Shown here: in pieces, positions 54,492 to 62,269 of the stretch
Position numbering within the stretch: position 1 is the stretch's first letter
Layout of the letters: each line of letters starts with the position of its first letter
Assembly: GCF_004570385.1 (NCBI RefSeq)
Contig: NZ_SPQL01000014.1
Location: 46,235 to 110,234, forward strand
Length of the DNA stretch: 64,000 bases
Direction of reading: 5' to 3'
Origin: Blastococcus sp. CT_GayMR19
GTDB taxonomy: Bacteria; Actinomycetota; Actinomycetes; Mycobacteriales; Geodermatophilaceae
Position numbers and translations under genes: made by a program
The notes under the pieces: generated by a model
The model's database searches: none
What the model was told of the DNA's origin: nothing
Seen by the model: only the letters and a program-made list of their open reading frames with translations

Positions 54492-54754
54492 ATGGAGCCG
54501 GCGGAGTTCACCAGCACCCCGATCACCACGGACCGGGGGCACGTCCGGCTGCCGCTGCCGTTCGACCCCCGCGAGCGCTGGGGGAAGAAGCCGCGGCACT
54601 ACGTCGAGGGCACGATCGCCGGCACCCCGTTCGCCGGCTCCGTCGGCTCCGCGGGCGGGACGGCGTTCCTCGTGCTGAGCGCCGCCTTCCGGAAGCAGGC
54701 GGGATCGCCTCCGGGGACGAGGTCGCCGTGCGCCTCATGCCGCGGGCAGGGTGA
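54492..54754 (+). pseudogene. DUF1905 gene with frameshift
   Basis: It starts ATG 54492 with GGAGGGGG upstream. It reads LPFDPRERWGKKPRHYVEGT then AFLVLSAAFRKQAG, the DUF1905 pattern. After about 54697 the expected IASGDEVAVRL continues only in the +1-shifted frame (EAGGIASGDEVAVRLMPRAG, stop at 54754). One missing base in the G-run of gcgggatcgcc explains this. The unshifted frame runs on to 54770 as low-complexity nonsense. A sequencing error is possible. Confidence 0.75.
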
Positions 54755-54759
54755 GCAGC

Positions 54760-54988
54760 TCAGCCGATGACGACGTTCCACTCGCGGACGGTCCAGCAGG
54801 TCACCAGACCGTGGACGACGTAGGGGTCCACCTCGCAGCCCGCTGTCGTACGGGTCGCTCAGCGCACCGGCGAGGAGCACTTCGCCCCGCTCGTGCGCCG
54901 CCCGGGCCAGCCCGAGGTGTTCCTCGCGCAGCGCCGCGCGGCGCTCCAGGTAGTCGTCGGCCGGCGTGTACTCGAGCAGCAGATGCAT
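54760..54988 (-). pseudogene. YCII-like gene with internal deletion
   Basis: It begins with an excellent ribosome site (GGAGGTGAAGGAGG) and ATG 54988: MHLLLEYTPADDYLERRAAL, then AHERGEVLLAGALSDPYDSG, normal for YCII proteins. The central strand (usually A-x-L-V-F and a helix, about 18 codons) is missing. The C-terminal VDPYVVHGLVTCWTVREWN and VVIG-stop at 54760 appear only in a different frame. So an internal deletion with frameshift destroyed the gene. The intact 5' end suggests recent loss. Confidence 0.8.
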
Positions 54989-55021
54989 GACCCCTCCTTC
55001 ACCTCCCCGGGGCGGGGAGGG

Positions 55022-55651
55022 TCAGGCGATGGTGCCGACCTCCGCCGCGATGGTCGTGTCGTCGCCGTGCCCGGTGCGGACGACGGTGTCGCCGGGCAGG
55101 GTCAGCAGCCGGCCGCGGATCGACTCCAGGATCGTCGGCTTGTCGCTGTAGGAGCGGCCCGTGGCGCCGGGGCCGCCGCAGAACAGGGTGTCGCCGGTGA
55201 AGACGGTGCCGAGGTCGGGCGCGTACAGGCAGGTGCTGCCGGGGGAGTGGCCCGGCGTGTGCAGCGCGGTGAGCGTCGTCCCCGCGACGTCGAAGGTCAC
55301 GCCGTCGGCCAGGGCGCGGTCGGGAACGGCTGCGCCTCCCTCCCGCCCGCCATGCCCATACACCGCGTCCCACAGCATGCGGTCCTCGGCGTCGAACCAG
55401 ATCGGCGCGCCGGTGGCCTCGCGCAGCGCCACGGCGGCGGTGATGTGGTCGTTGTGCCCGTGGGTGAGCACGATCGCCGTCACCGTCCGGCCGCCGATGG
55501 CCTCGAGGATCGGTGCGGCGTCGTGCGGGGCGTCGATGACGAGCACCTCGTCGTCGTCGCCGACCAGCCAGACGTTGTTGTCGACGTCGAAGTCCTGCCC
55601 GTCGAGGCTGAAGACGCCGCTGACGACCACCTTGTCGATGCGGGGGGTCAT
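55022..55651 (-). CDS. Metallo-beta-lactamase-fold hydrolase, probable S-formylmycothiol hydrolase partner
   Basis: A 209-residue MBL-fold enzyme. It has THGHNDHITAAVAL (HxHxDH metal motif), LHTPGHSPGSTCLY, FTGDTLF and TGHGDDTTI. Adjacent to the mycothiol-dependent dehydrogenase with 1-bp overlap, it likely hydrolyses a mycothiol thioester or hemithioacetal in formaldehyde clearance, as in other actinobacteria with this pair. The role is inferred from position. Confidence 0.88.
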   Translation of the reverse strand: MTPRIDKVVVSGVFSLDGQDFDVDNNVWLVGDDDEVLVIDAPHDAAPILEAIGGRTVTAIVLTHGHNDHITAAVALREATGAPIWFDAEDRMLWDAVYGHGGREGGAAVPDRALADGVTFDVAGTTLTALHTPGHSPGSTCLYAPDLGTVFTGDTLFCGGPGATGRSYSDKPTILESIRGRLLTLPGDTVVRTGHGDDTTIAAEVGTIA

Positions 55652-56736
55652 CAGAAGACCACCACGCTGCGCAGGACCTCGCCCCGGTGCATCTTCTCGA
55701 ACGCCGCCTCCACGTCGTCCAGGCCGATCGTCTCGGACACGAACGCGTCGAGGTCGAAGCGGCCCTGCAGGTAGAGGTCGATCAGCATCGGGAAGTCGCG
55801 GGAGGGCAGGCAGTCGCCGTACCAGGACGACTTCAGCGCGCCACCGCGGCCGAACACCTCGATCAGCGGCAGCTCGATGGTCATCGTCGGGTTGGGGACG
55901 CCGACGAGCACCACCGTCCCGGCCAGGTCGCGGGCGTAGAAGGCCTGCTCGAAGACCTTCGGGTGGCCGACGGCGTCGATCGCCACGTCCACCCCGAACC
56001 CGCCGGTCAGCGCCTTGATCGCCTCCACCGGGTCGGTCTGCCCCGAGTTGACCGTGTGGGTGGCGCCCATGCCCTTGGCCCACTCGAGCTTCCGGTCGTC
56101 GAGATCGACGGCGATGATCGTGCTCGCGCCGGCCAGGCGGGAGCCGGCGATCGCGGCGTCGCCCACACCGCCGCAGCCGAAGACGGCGACCGAGTCGCCC
56201 CGCCCGACGCCGCCGGTGTTGATCGCCGCACCGACGCCGGCCATCACGCCGCAGCCCAGCAGGCCCGCGGCCGTCGCCGGCGCGGCCGGATCGACCTTGG
56301 TGCACTGCCCCGAGTGGACGAGGGTCTTCTCGACGAAGGCGCCGATGCCGAGCGCGGGGGAGAGCTCCGTGCCGTCGGCCAGCGTCATCTTCTGCGTCGC
56401 GTTGTGCGTGGCGAAGCAGTACTGCGGCTTCCCCCGAAGGCAGGCGCGGCACTGGCCGCACACCGCCCGCCAGTTGAGGATGACGAAGTCGCCGACCGCG
56501 ACATTCGTGACGCCCTCGCCGACTGCCGACACCAGCCCGGCCGCCTCGTGGCCGAGCAGGAAGGGGAACTCGTCGTTGATGCCGCCCTCGCGGTAGTGCA
56601 GGTCGGTGTGGCAGACCCCGCAGGCCTGCACGTCGACGACCGCCTCACCCGGACCGGGATCGGGCACCAGGATCGTCTCGACGCCGACCGGCGCACCCTT
56701 GCCGCGGGCGACGACGCCCCTCACCTCGTAAGCCAT
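55651..56736 (-). CDS. S-(hydroxymethyl)mycothiol dehydrogenase
   Basis: A 361-residue class III alcohol dehydrogenase homolog that oxidises the formaldehyde-mycothiol adduct with NAD. Catalytic zinc Cys in [13 protein letters not shown], structural-zinc lobe [15 protein letters not shown], cofactor fold [36 protein letters not shown] is typical of MSMD. ATG 56736; the stop overlaps the MBL-fold gene start. It supports a mycothiol-producing host. Confidence 0.95.
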   Translation of the reverse strand: MAYEVRGVVARGKGAPVGVETILVPDPGPGEAVVDVQACGVCHTDLHYREGGINDEFPFLLGHEAAGLVSAVGEGVTNVAVGDFVILNWRAVCGQCRACLRGKPQYCFATHNATQKMTLADGTELSPALGIGAFVEKTLVHSGQCTKVDPAAPATAAGLLGCGVMAGVGAAINTGGVGRGDSVAVFGCGGVGDAAIAGSRLAGASTIIAVDLDDRKLEWAKGMGATHTVNSGQTDPVEAIKALTGGFGVDVAIDAVGHPKVFEQAFYARDLAGTVVLVGVPNPTMTIELPLIEVFGRGGALKSSWYGDCLPSRDFPMLIDLYLQGRFDLDAFVSETIGLDDVEAAFEKMHRGEVLRSVVVF

Positions 56737-56813
56737 GCCCTGACGTTAGGGGGTGGTGCGCGGCACGGCCCGGGCGGGAGGATGCGGCGTCGTCCGGCGG
56801 CGGAAGGATCGTG

Positions 56814-57377
56814 GTGCGCAAGATCATCGTATGGATGGGGATGTCGCTCGACGGCTACATGGCCGGCCCGGACGGCGAGATCGACTGGCACATGGTCGAC
56901 GACGAGCTGCACGCGCACGTCAACGACGTGCTGCGCGGGATGGGCGCCTTCCTCGAAGGGCGGGTGACCTACGAGGGCATGGAGGAGTTCTGGCCGACGG
57001 CCGCCGAGAATCCGGAGAGCACCCCGCCGATGATCGACTTCGCCGGCATCTGGCGCGACGTGCCCAAGGTCGTCTACTCCCGGACGCTGGAGCGCGTCGG
57101 CCCGAACGCGACCCTGGTCCGGGACGTCGTCCGCGAGGAGGTCCTCGCCCTGAAGGCGCAGCCCGGCGGCGACATGACGCTGGGCGGGACGAACCTCGCC
57201 ACCACCTTCGAGCGGCTCGGTCTCGTCGACGAGTACCGGCTCTACCTGACTCCCGTCTCCATCGGGCGGGGCCGGCCGGTGTTCCCGACCGACACCCGCC
57301 TCCACTTCCGCCTCGCCGAGAACCGCACCTTCGGCAACGGCGTCGTCCTGCTCCGCTACGAGCGGCTGAAGAGCTAG
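56814..57377 (+). CDS. RibD C-terminal / dihydrofolate-reductase-like protein
   Basis: A 187-residue DHFR-fold oxidoreductase: RKIIVWMGMSLDGYMAGPDG at the N terminus, FLEGRVTYEGMEEFWP, GGTNLATTFERLGLVDEYRL and LTPVSIGRGRPVFP. This stand-alone RibD_C group is common in actinobacteria; substrate unknown. GTG 56814 is preferred (GGAAGGA 5 nt upstream), GTG 56811 possible. It converges on the small cysteine protein gene with only 4 bp between. Confidence 0.88.
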   Translation: MRKIIVWMGMSLDGYMAGPDGEIDWHMVDDELHAHVNDVLRGMGAFLEGRVTYEGMEEFWPTAAENPESTPPMIDFAGIWRDVPKVVYSRTLERVGPNATLVRDVVREEVLALKAQPGGDMTLGGTNLATTFERLGLVDEYRLYLTPVSIGRGRPVFPTDTRLHFRLAENRTFGNGVVLLRYERLKS

Positions 57378-57381
57378 GCGG

Positions 57382-57543
57382 CTACTTCCGGCAGATGCAG
57401 CCCCGCGTGAGAGCGCCCAGCTGGGTGGCGTCGCAGAACCGACGTCCGATCACGTCGTGGGCGGCCGCCGGATGCGCGCAGACATCACAGGCGGGCGAGG
57501 GCGCCGTGGGGCTGGGCGCGGGAGTGGACGTGGGAGCGGTCAT
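57382..57543 (-). CDS. Small 53-residue Cys-rich protein ending RGCICRK
   Basis: Starts ATG 57543 and ends TAG 57382: Pro/Thr/Ser-rich N terminus, then CDVCAHPAAAHDVIGRRFC and RGCICRK. The CxxC, an internal His and Cys, and the terminal C-x-C could bind zinc; RGC[VI]CR is a recurrent actinobacterial small-protein ending. It has a poor ribosome site, but the motif order argues it is real. A hairpin-rich element lies just upstream. Confidence 0.6.
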   Translation of the reverse strand: MTAPTSTPAPSPTAPSPACDVCAHPAAAHDVIGRRFCDATQLGALTRGCICRK

Positions 57544-57562
57544 GGCGGCAACTGCCTGCCTC

Positions 57563-57655
57563 CGCCGGCGAGCGGCGGGCTAGGGGAGACGTCGGATCCG
57601 GCACCCACGTCCGAGGGGTGCACGAGGAGGACCGACAACCCCACGCTACGCCCGG
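57563..57655 (-). other. Hairpin-rich leader-like element, copy A
   Basis: Minus strand: TAGCGT (57643-57648), TCGGTCCTCCTCGTGCACC, hairpin GCACCC/GGGTGC, then CGCCGCTCGCCGGCGGAG with stem CCGCCG/CGGCGG. It is homologous to copy B about 1.07 kb to the right and ends about 20 nt ahead of the 53-residue gene. Stems are kept while their bases differ between copies, consistent with an RNA structure. Function unknown. Confidence 0.5.
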
Positions 57656-57711
57656 CCTCGCTGCCGATCGTGGTCCGAGCGCAGATTGCTCTGACGAGGC
57701 TGGTGCAGGCA

Positions 57712-58620
57712 TCAGCCCGTGCGGGCCAGAGTCCTGGCAGCCGCTCGGAAGAGCGGGCGGTAGAGGGCGACGGCATACCCGGCGCCGGCCGCTGCGATGG
57801 CCGTCGCCCCCACGGCGAGGCCGACAGAGGCATCAGGCGCTCCGCTGCGCAGCATGCTCCACCCCATCGCGGCCACCGAACACCCGAGCAGCACGTATCC
57901 GCCGAGGACGGCGGCAGCCGGGGTCCGCGCTCAGACCCGCCCGCGCAGGAGTCCGCTGGCCAGCACCACAGCGGCAGGGGCGACGACGCCGAGATCGCAC
58001 GCCTTGACGACCCAGAAGGCGTTCGGGGTGCTGAGCACTGCGTAGCCGCTCGGGATCTCCTGGAGTGCGTCGACCAGGGAGGGAAGGTGGATACCGACCA
58101 CGACGAAAGCCGCCACCACGAGGAGCAGGATGCCGGTGGCGCGCTCGAGCCGTCGTCCCCACGGTGGAACGGTGGAGCGCCGCAGCGCCGAGGACGCCCG
58201 CACGGCCACCGCGACCCCCACGCCCACGACAGCCAGCAGGAGCGGTGAGAACCACTCCACGTTCCCTGGCAGCCGGCCGAACTCGTTGCCCACGAGGAGC
58301 TGCGTCCAGACGTAGACCGTGAACACGGCCGGGGCGAGCGCGAGCACCGGCGCCGCTGGATCCCCCCGCCACGCCAGGCGCCCGATCCAGACGCACAGCG
58401 GTGCGACGAGAACGGTTGCGGTGAGATCGGTGCCGAGGATCTGGGCGATCCCGGAGTCCGAGGTGCGGTAGTGCAGGACGTCGAGGCCGAGTGGTCCGAG
58501 CGCCGCGCTGGTCGTGATCAGCGCGCCCTGGGTGAACAGCAACACGGCTAGGGAACGGTCCGGTCGGTGCACTGCCGCGTCGAGAGCCGGGGTCGCGGGA
58601 AACGTGGGAACAGCCACTTG
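57712..58620 (-). pseudogene. Multi-pass membrane protein with in-frame TGA
   Basis: A frame of about 300 codons with eight or so hydrophobic segments, including FTQGALITTSAALGPLGLDV, AVFTVYVWTQLLVGNEF, VEWFSPLLLAVVGVGVAVAV and VVKACDLGVVAPAAVVLASG. At 57931-57933 a TGA interrupts it between GLLRGRV and ARTPAAAVLGGYVLLGCSVA. The same frame then continues for about 72 codons with two more helices to the natural-looking stop at 57712. A Trp codon (TGG) changed to TGA explains this best. The start is probably GTG near 58620; ATG 58683 is possible but lies in the repeated element. Confidence 0.7.
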
Positions 58621-58636
58621 CGGGAGGGCCTGACTC

Positions 58637-58737
58637 CGCCGGCCGAGCGGCGAGGTAGCGAGCCCCCGGCTCGGCACCGACATCGATGGTCGGTGCACGA
58701 CGAGAACCGAGGGGGTGGACGCTACTCCCGGACGTCC
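58637..58737 (-). other. Hairpin-rich leader-like element, copy B
   Basis: Minus strand: TAGCGT (58719-58724, overlapping the TAG stop of the gene upstream), TCGGTTCTCGTCGTGCACC, hairpin GCACCGAC/GTCGGTGC, hairpin CGAGCC/GGCTCG, then CGCCGCTCGGCCGGCGGAG. It matches copy A block by block with compensating changes in the first stem. It lies directly ahead of the broken membrane-protein gene. Confidence 0.5.
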
Positions 58738-59093
58738 CGGACGGTGGAGCGTCGATTCCGCCTGTGCAACCAGACGAGCACGATCAGCAGGGGCACGTGG
58801 ATGGCGGGCAGATTTCGGGCGAACCACCGCGGCAGGTAGATGTCCGTAACCGAGCCGTGCTCGGCGCCGGCTGCCTCGGCCAGCCCGGTGAGTGGGCAGC
58901 GGAAACCGTTGCCGGCGAAGACGAGGCACTCCCCGGCCACCACCGCCGCGGCGATCGCGGACCGGCGGTCGCTGCGATGGCTCACCCCGGCCCAGAGCAG
59001 GTAGACGACGCTGGACTCGATGAGCAGCCACGCGACGGTGTGCACGGCGCGGATCCCTGCCAGCCGTGCCCGCTTGACGCCGGCCGTGGTCAC
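58722..59093 (-). CDS. Small membrane protein of unknown function
   Basis: A 123-residue protein with about three hydrophobic segments (VHTVAWLLIESSVVYLLWAG, SAIAAAVVAGECLVFAGNGF, LPAIHVPLLIVLVWLHRRN) and a conserved-looking loop RCPLTGLAEAAG followed by SVTDIYLPRWF. The loop hints at a DUF2784-like arrangement, but this is not certain. GTG 59093 is 10 bp after the quinone oxidoreductase stop, so it is the last gene of that operon. Confidence 0.72.
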   Translation of the reverse strand: MTTAGVKRARLAGIRAVHTVAWLLIESSVVYLLWAGVSHRSDRRSAIAAAVVAGECLVFAGNGFRCPLTGLAEAAGAEHGSVTDIYLPRWFARNLPAIHVPLLIVLVWLHRRNRRSTVRDVRE

Positions 59094-59103
59094 GGTTGTC
59101 CCG

Positions 59104-60042
59104 CTACGGAATGAGGAGCAGTTTGCCGGTGGTCCGCCGGGCCTCGAGGTCCTCGTGAGCCCGCCGGGCCTCCCCGAGCGGGTAGCGGGCGCCGATCCGG
59201 ATCTCCAGCTTCCCGGTGCTGACCAGGTCCAGGACGCGGCGGGCCCGCTGCTGCAGCATGTCCGCCGTCCGGACGTAGGTCTTCACCGTCGGCCGCTGCA
59301 CGTAGAGGGACCCGTGGGCGGCCAGCGACTGCAGCGTCAGCGGCTCGGGCTGCCCGCTCGCGGCGCCGTAGAGGATCATGCTGCCGGCCGGGCGGAGCGC
59401 CTTCAGTCCGGCGTCGAACGTGGTCCGGCCGACGCCGTCGTACACGACCGCCGCGCCCTCGCCGTCGGTGATCTCCCGGACGCGTCCGTCGAAGCCGTCG
59501 TAGCCGAGCACCTCGTCCGCGCCCGCCTCCCGGGCCAGCGCGGTCTTCTCCTCGGTCGACGTCGTGCCGATGACCCGGCCGCCCCGGAGCTTCACCAGCT
59601 GCGTCAGCAGCAGACCGACGCCGCCGGCCGCCGCGTGCACCACGACCCAGTCGCCTGGCTGGACCGGATAGGAGTCGGACACGAGGTAGTCCGCGGTGAT
59701 GCCCTGCAGCATCGCGGCCGCCGCGACCTCGAGCGACAGGCCGTCCGGCACCGGCACCAGATTCTCCCGTGGCGCGCTCAGCCGTTGCGCATAACTGCCG
59801 GGGACGTTCATCCAGGCGACCCGCTCCCCGGTTCCGGCGACGGTGCCGGCGCCCTCGGCGCCCGGGACGGCCGGCGCGGGCCGGCCGTACCCGTTGCCCT
59901 CGCGCTCGTAGACGTCCATGTAGTTGATACCGGCCGCCTCGACGTCGACCAGGGCGTGGCCGGGACCGGGCTCCGGATCGGGCGCCTCGGTGAAATTCAG
60001 GACGTCGGGGCCACCGTTTCGCTCGAACACGACTGCACGCAT
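59104..60042 (-). CDS. NADPH:quinone oxidoreductase (zeta-crystallin type)
   Basis: A 312-residue zinc-free MDR reductase. MRAVVFERNGGPDVLNFTE, VDVEAAGINYMDVYEREG, and VHAAAGGVGLLLTQLVKLRG for NADPH binding are typical. ATG 60042. It reduces quinones or similar enones in the cytoplasm. It lies 56 bp after the SDR gene in the same orientation and may share its transcript. Confidence 0.92.
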   Translation of the reverse strand: MRAVVFERNGGPDVLNFTEAPDPEPGPGHALVDVEAAGINYMDVYEREGNGYGRPAPAVPGAEGAGTVAGTGERVAWMNVPGSYAQRLSAPRENLVPVPDGLSLEVAAAAMLQGITADYLVSDSYPVQPGDWVVVHAAAGGVGLLLTQLVKLRGGRVIGTTSTEEKTALAREAGADEVLGYDGFDGRVREITDGEGAAVVYDGVGRTTFDAGLKALRPAGSMILYGAASGQPEPLTLQSLAAHGSLYVQRPTVKTYVRTADMLQQRARRVLDLVSTGKLEIRIGARYPLGEARRAHEDLEARRTTGKLLLIP

Positions 60043-60098
60043 GCCCCGATCCTCTCCCGTGTCCTCCGTCGCGGCAGGCCGACGTCGGCCCGACCGGG

Positions 60099-60884
60099 TC
60101 AGACCGGCGTGACGTACGCCCCGCAGAGCCCGCCGTCGACCAGGAACTCCGAGGCGGTGATGAACGAGGAGTCGTCCGAGGCCAGGAAGGCGACGGCCGC
60201 CGCGATCTCCGCCGGCTCGGCGAACCGCCCCATCGGGATGTGCACGAGCCGCCGCGCGGCGCGCTCCGGGTCCTTGGCGAAGAGCTCCTGGAGCAGCGGG
60301 GTGTTCACCGGGCCGGGCGACAGGGCGTTGACCCGGATGCCCTCGCGGGCGAACTGCACCCCGAGCTCCCGGGACATCGCCAGGACGCCTCCCTTGGAGG
60401 CGGTGTAGGAGATCTGGGACGTCGCCGCGCCCATTCGCGCCACGAAGGACGCGGTGTTGATGATCGAGCCGCGCCCCCGTGCCTGCATGTGCGGGATCGC
60501 GGCCTTGCAGCACAGGTAGACCGACGTCAGGTTGACCTCCTGCACCCGGCGCCACGCGTCCAGCCCGGTGGTGAGGATCGAGTCGTCGTCCGGCGGGGAG
60601 ATGCCCGCGTTGTTGAACGCGACGTCGAGTCCGCCGAACGTGTCGACCGCCGTCTGGAAGAGGGTCTCGACCTGCTCCGGCGAGGTCACGTCGACCTGCA
60701 CGAACAGCCCGCCGACCTCCTCGGCGGCGGCCTTGCCACTCACGGGGTCGACGTCGCCGACGACGACGTGCGCGCCCTCGGAGGCGAACCGGCGGGCCGT
60801 GGCCAGGCCGATGCCGCTCGCCCCGCCGGTCACCACCGCCACCCGGTCGACCAGCCGGCGCACCACCTGCTCCTCCACGGTCAC
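60099..60884 (-). CDS. Short-chain dehydrogenase/reductase
   Basis: A 261-residue classical SDR: VAVVTGGASGIGLATARRFA, NNAGISPPDD, Ser and YTASKGGVLAMSRE at the active site, SPGPVNTPLLQEL. It starts at GTG 60884, overlapping the aldehyde dehydrogenase stop as GTGA; GTG 60878 has a better-spaced GGAAGG. In similar actinobacterial operons such SDRs accompany glutamylated-amine catabolism; substrate inferred only. Confidence 0.9.
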   Translation of the reverse strand: MTVEEQVVRRLVDRVAVVTGGASGIGLATARRFASEGAHVVVGDVDPVSGKAAAEEVGGLFVQVDVTSPEQVETLFQTAVDTFGGLDVAFNNAGISPPDDDSILTTGLDAWRRVQEVNLTSVYLCCKAAIPHMQARGRGSIINTASFVARMGAATSQISYTASKGGVLAMSRELGVQFAREGIRVNALSPGPVNTPLLQELFAKDPERAARRLVHIPMGRFAEPAEIAAAVAFLASDDSSFITASEFLVDGGLCGAYVTPV

Positions 60885-62260
60885 CCTTCCGTCGCCATGA
60901 ACACGTTCTTCTCGTCGGTGAACGAGTGCAGCGCGTCAGGGCCCAGCTCACGGCCGAGTCCGGACTGCTTGAAGCCACCGAACGGCGTCGAGTACCGCAC
61001 CGACGAGTGGCTGTTGACCGACAGGTTGCCGGCCTCGATGCCGCGCGAGACCCGCAGGGCGGTGCCCATGTCCCGGGTCCAGATGGACCCGGACAGGCCG
61101 TACTCGCCCTCGTTGGCGATGCGGACGGCGTCGGCCTCGTCGTCGAAGGGCACGACGGCGACGACCGGACCGAAGATCTCCTCGGTCAGCGCCCGGTCGC
61201 GGGGGTCGGTCGGCGTCAGCACCGTCGGCGCGAACCAGAAGCCCGGCCCGTCGGGAGCAGTGCCGCGGAAGGCCACCGGTGCGTCGTCCGGGACGTAGGA
61301 GGCCACGCGGTTCCACTGGCCCCGGCTGATCAGGGGCCCCATGTCCGCCGTCTCCAGCGACGGGTCCTCGACCCGGACCGCCTTCACCGCGGGCTCCAGG
61401 AGCTCGAGGAACCGGTCGTAGGCCGAGCGCTGGACGAGGATGCGCGACCGGGCGCAGCAGTCCTGCCCGGCGTTGTCGAAGACGGCCGAGGGCGCCGTCG
61501 CCGCGGCCTTCTCCAGGTCCGCGTCGGCGAAGACGACGTTGGCGCTCTTGCCACCGAGTTCGAGGGTCAGCCGCTTGACCTGCGCGGCGCAGCCGGCCAT
61601 CACGCCCTTGCCGACGGCCGTCGAGCCGGTGAAGACGATCTTGCGGACGTCGGGGTGCTCGACCAGCCGCTGCCCGACCACCGAGCCCTTGCCCGGCAGG
61701 ACGGTCAGGACGCCTTCGGGCAGCCCCGCCTCCAGCGCCAGCTCCGCCAACCGCATCGCGGTCAGCGGGGTGAGCTCGGCCGGCTTGAGGACGACGGTGT
61801 TCCCGGCGGCCAGGGCGGGGGCGAAGGCCCAGCCGGCGATCGGCATCGGGAAGTTCCACGGCACGATGACGCCGACCACGCCGAGCGGCTCGTGGAACGT
61901 GATGTCGACCCCGCCGGCCACCGGGATCTGCCGGCCGAAGAGGCGTTCGGGCGCGGCGCTGTAGTAGGTCAGCACGTCGCGGACGTTGCCGGCCTCCCAG
62001 CGGGCGTTCCCGATCGTGTGCCCGGCGTTGCGCACCTCGAGCTGGGCGAGCTCCTCCAGGGAGTGCTCGACCTGCTCGGCGAACCGGCGCAGCAGCCGCC
62101 CGCGGTCGGCGGGGGCGACCCGCCGCCACGAGTCGTAGGCACGCCTGGCCCGGGCCACCGCCGCATCGGTCTGCGCTCCGTCCGCGAGGGGGACGGTGGT
62201 GAGGACCTGCTCGGTGGCGGGATCGACGACGTCGTAGGACGACGCGATCCCGTCAGACAC
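60881..62260 (-). CDS. Aldehyde dehydrogenase (gamma-glutamyl-aminoaldehyde type by context)
   Basis: A 459-residue ALDH. PWNFPMPIAGWAFAPALAAG, FTGSTAVGKGVM, catalytic Glu in LTLELGGKS, catalytic Cys in NAGQDCCARSR and FGPVVAVVPFDDE are intact. Next to a glutamine-synthetase-like enzyme it probably oxidises a gamma-glutamylated aminoaldehyde, as PuuC does for putrescine; this is inferred. GTG 62260 lies 9 bp after the GS-like stop. Confidence 0.92.
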   Translation of the reverse strand: MSDGIASSYDVVDPATEQVLTTVPLADGAQTDAAVARARRAYDSWRRVAPADRGRLLRRFAEQVEHSLEELAQLEVRNAGHTIGNARWEAGNVRDVLTYYSAAPERLFGRQIPVAGGVDITFHEPLGVVGVIVPWNFPMPIAGWAFAPALAAGNTVVLKPAELTPLTAMRLAELALEAGLPEGVLTVLPGKGSVVGQRLVEHPDVRKIVFTGSTAVGKGVMAGCAAQVKRLTLELGGKSANVVFADADLEKAAATAPSAVFDNAGQDCCARSRILVQRSAYDRFLELLEPAVKAVRVEDPSLETADMGPLISRGQWNRVASYVPDDAPVAFRGTAPDGPGFWFAPTVLTPTDPRDRALTEEIFGPVVAVVPFDDEADAVRIANEGEYGLSGSIWTRDMGTALRVSRGIEAGNLSVNSHSSVRYSTPFGGFKQSGLGRELGPDALHSFTDEKNVFMATEG

Positions 62261-62269
62261 GAGTGCTGC

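Noticed and set aside
57457..58248. Plus-strand open frames across the membrane-protein pseudogene
   Set aside because: Products are Arg/Gly/His-rich without domains; the minus strand has the hydrophobic-helix pattern.
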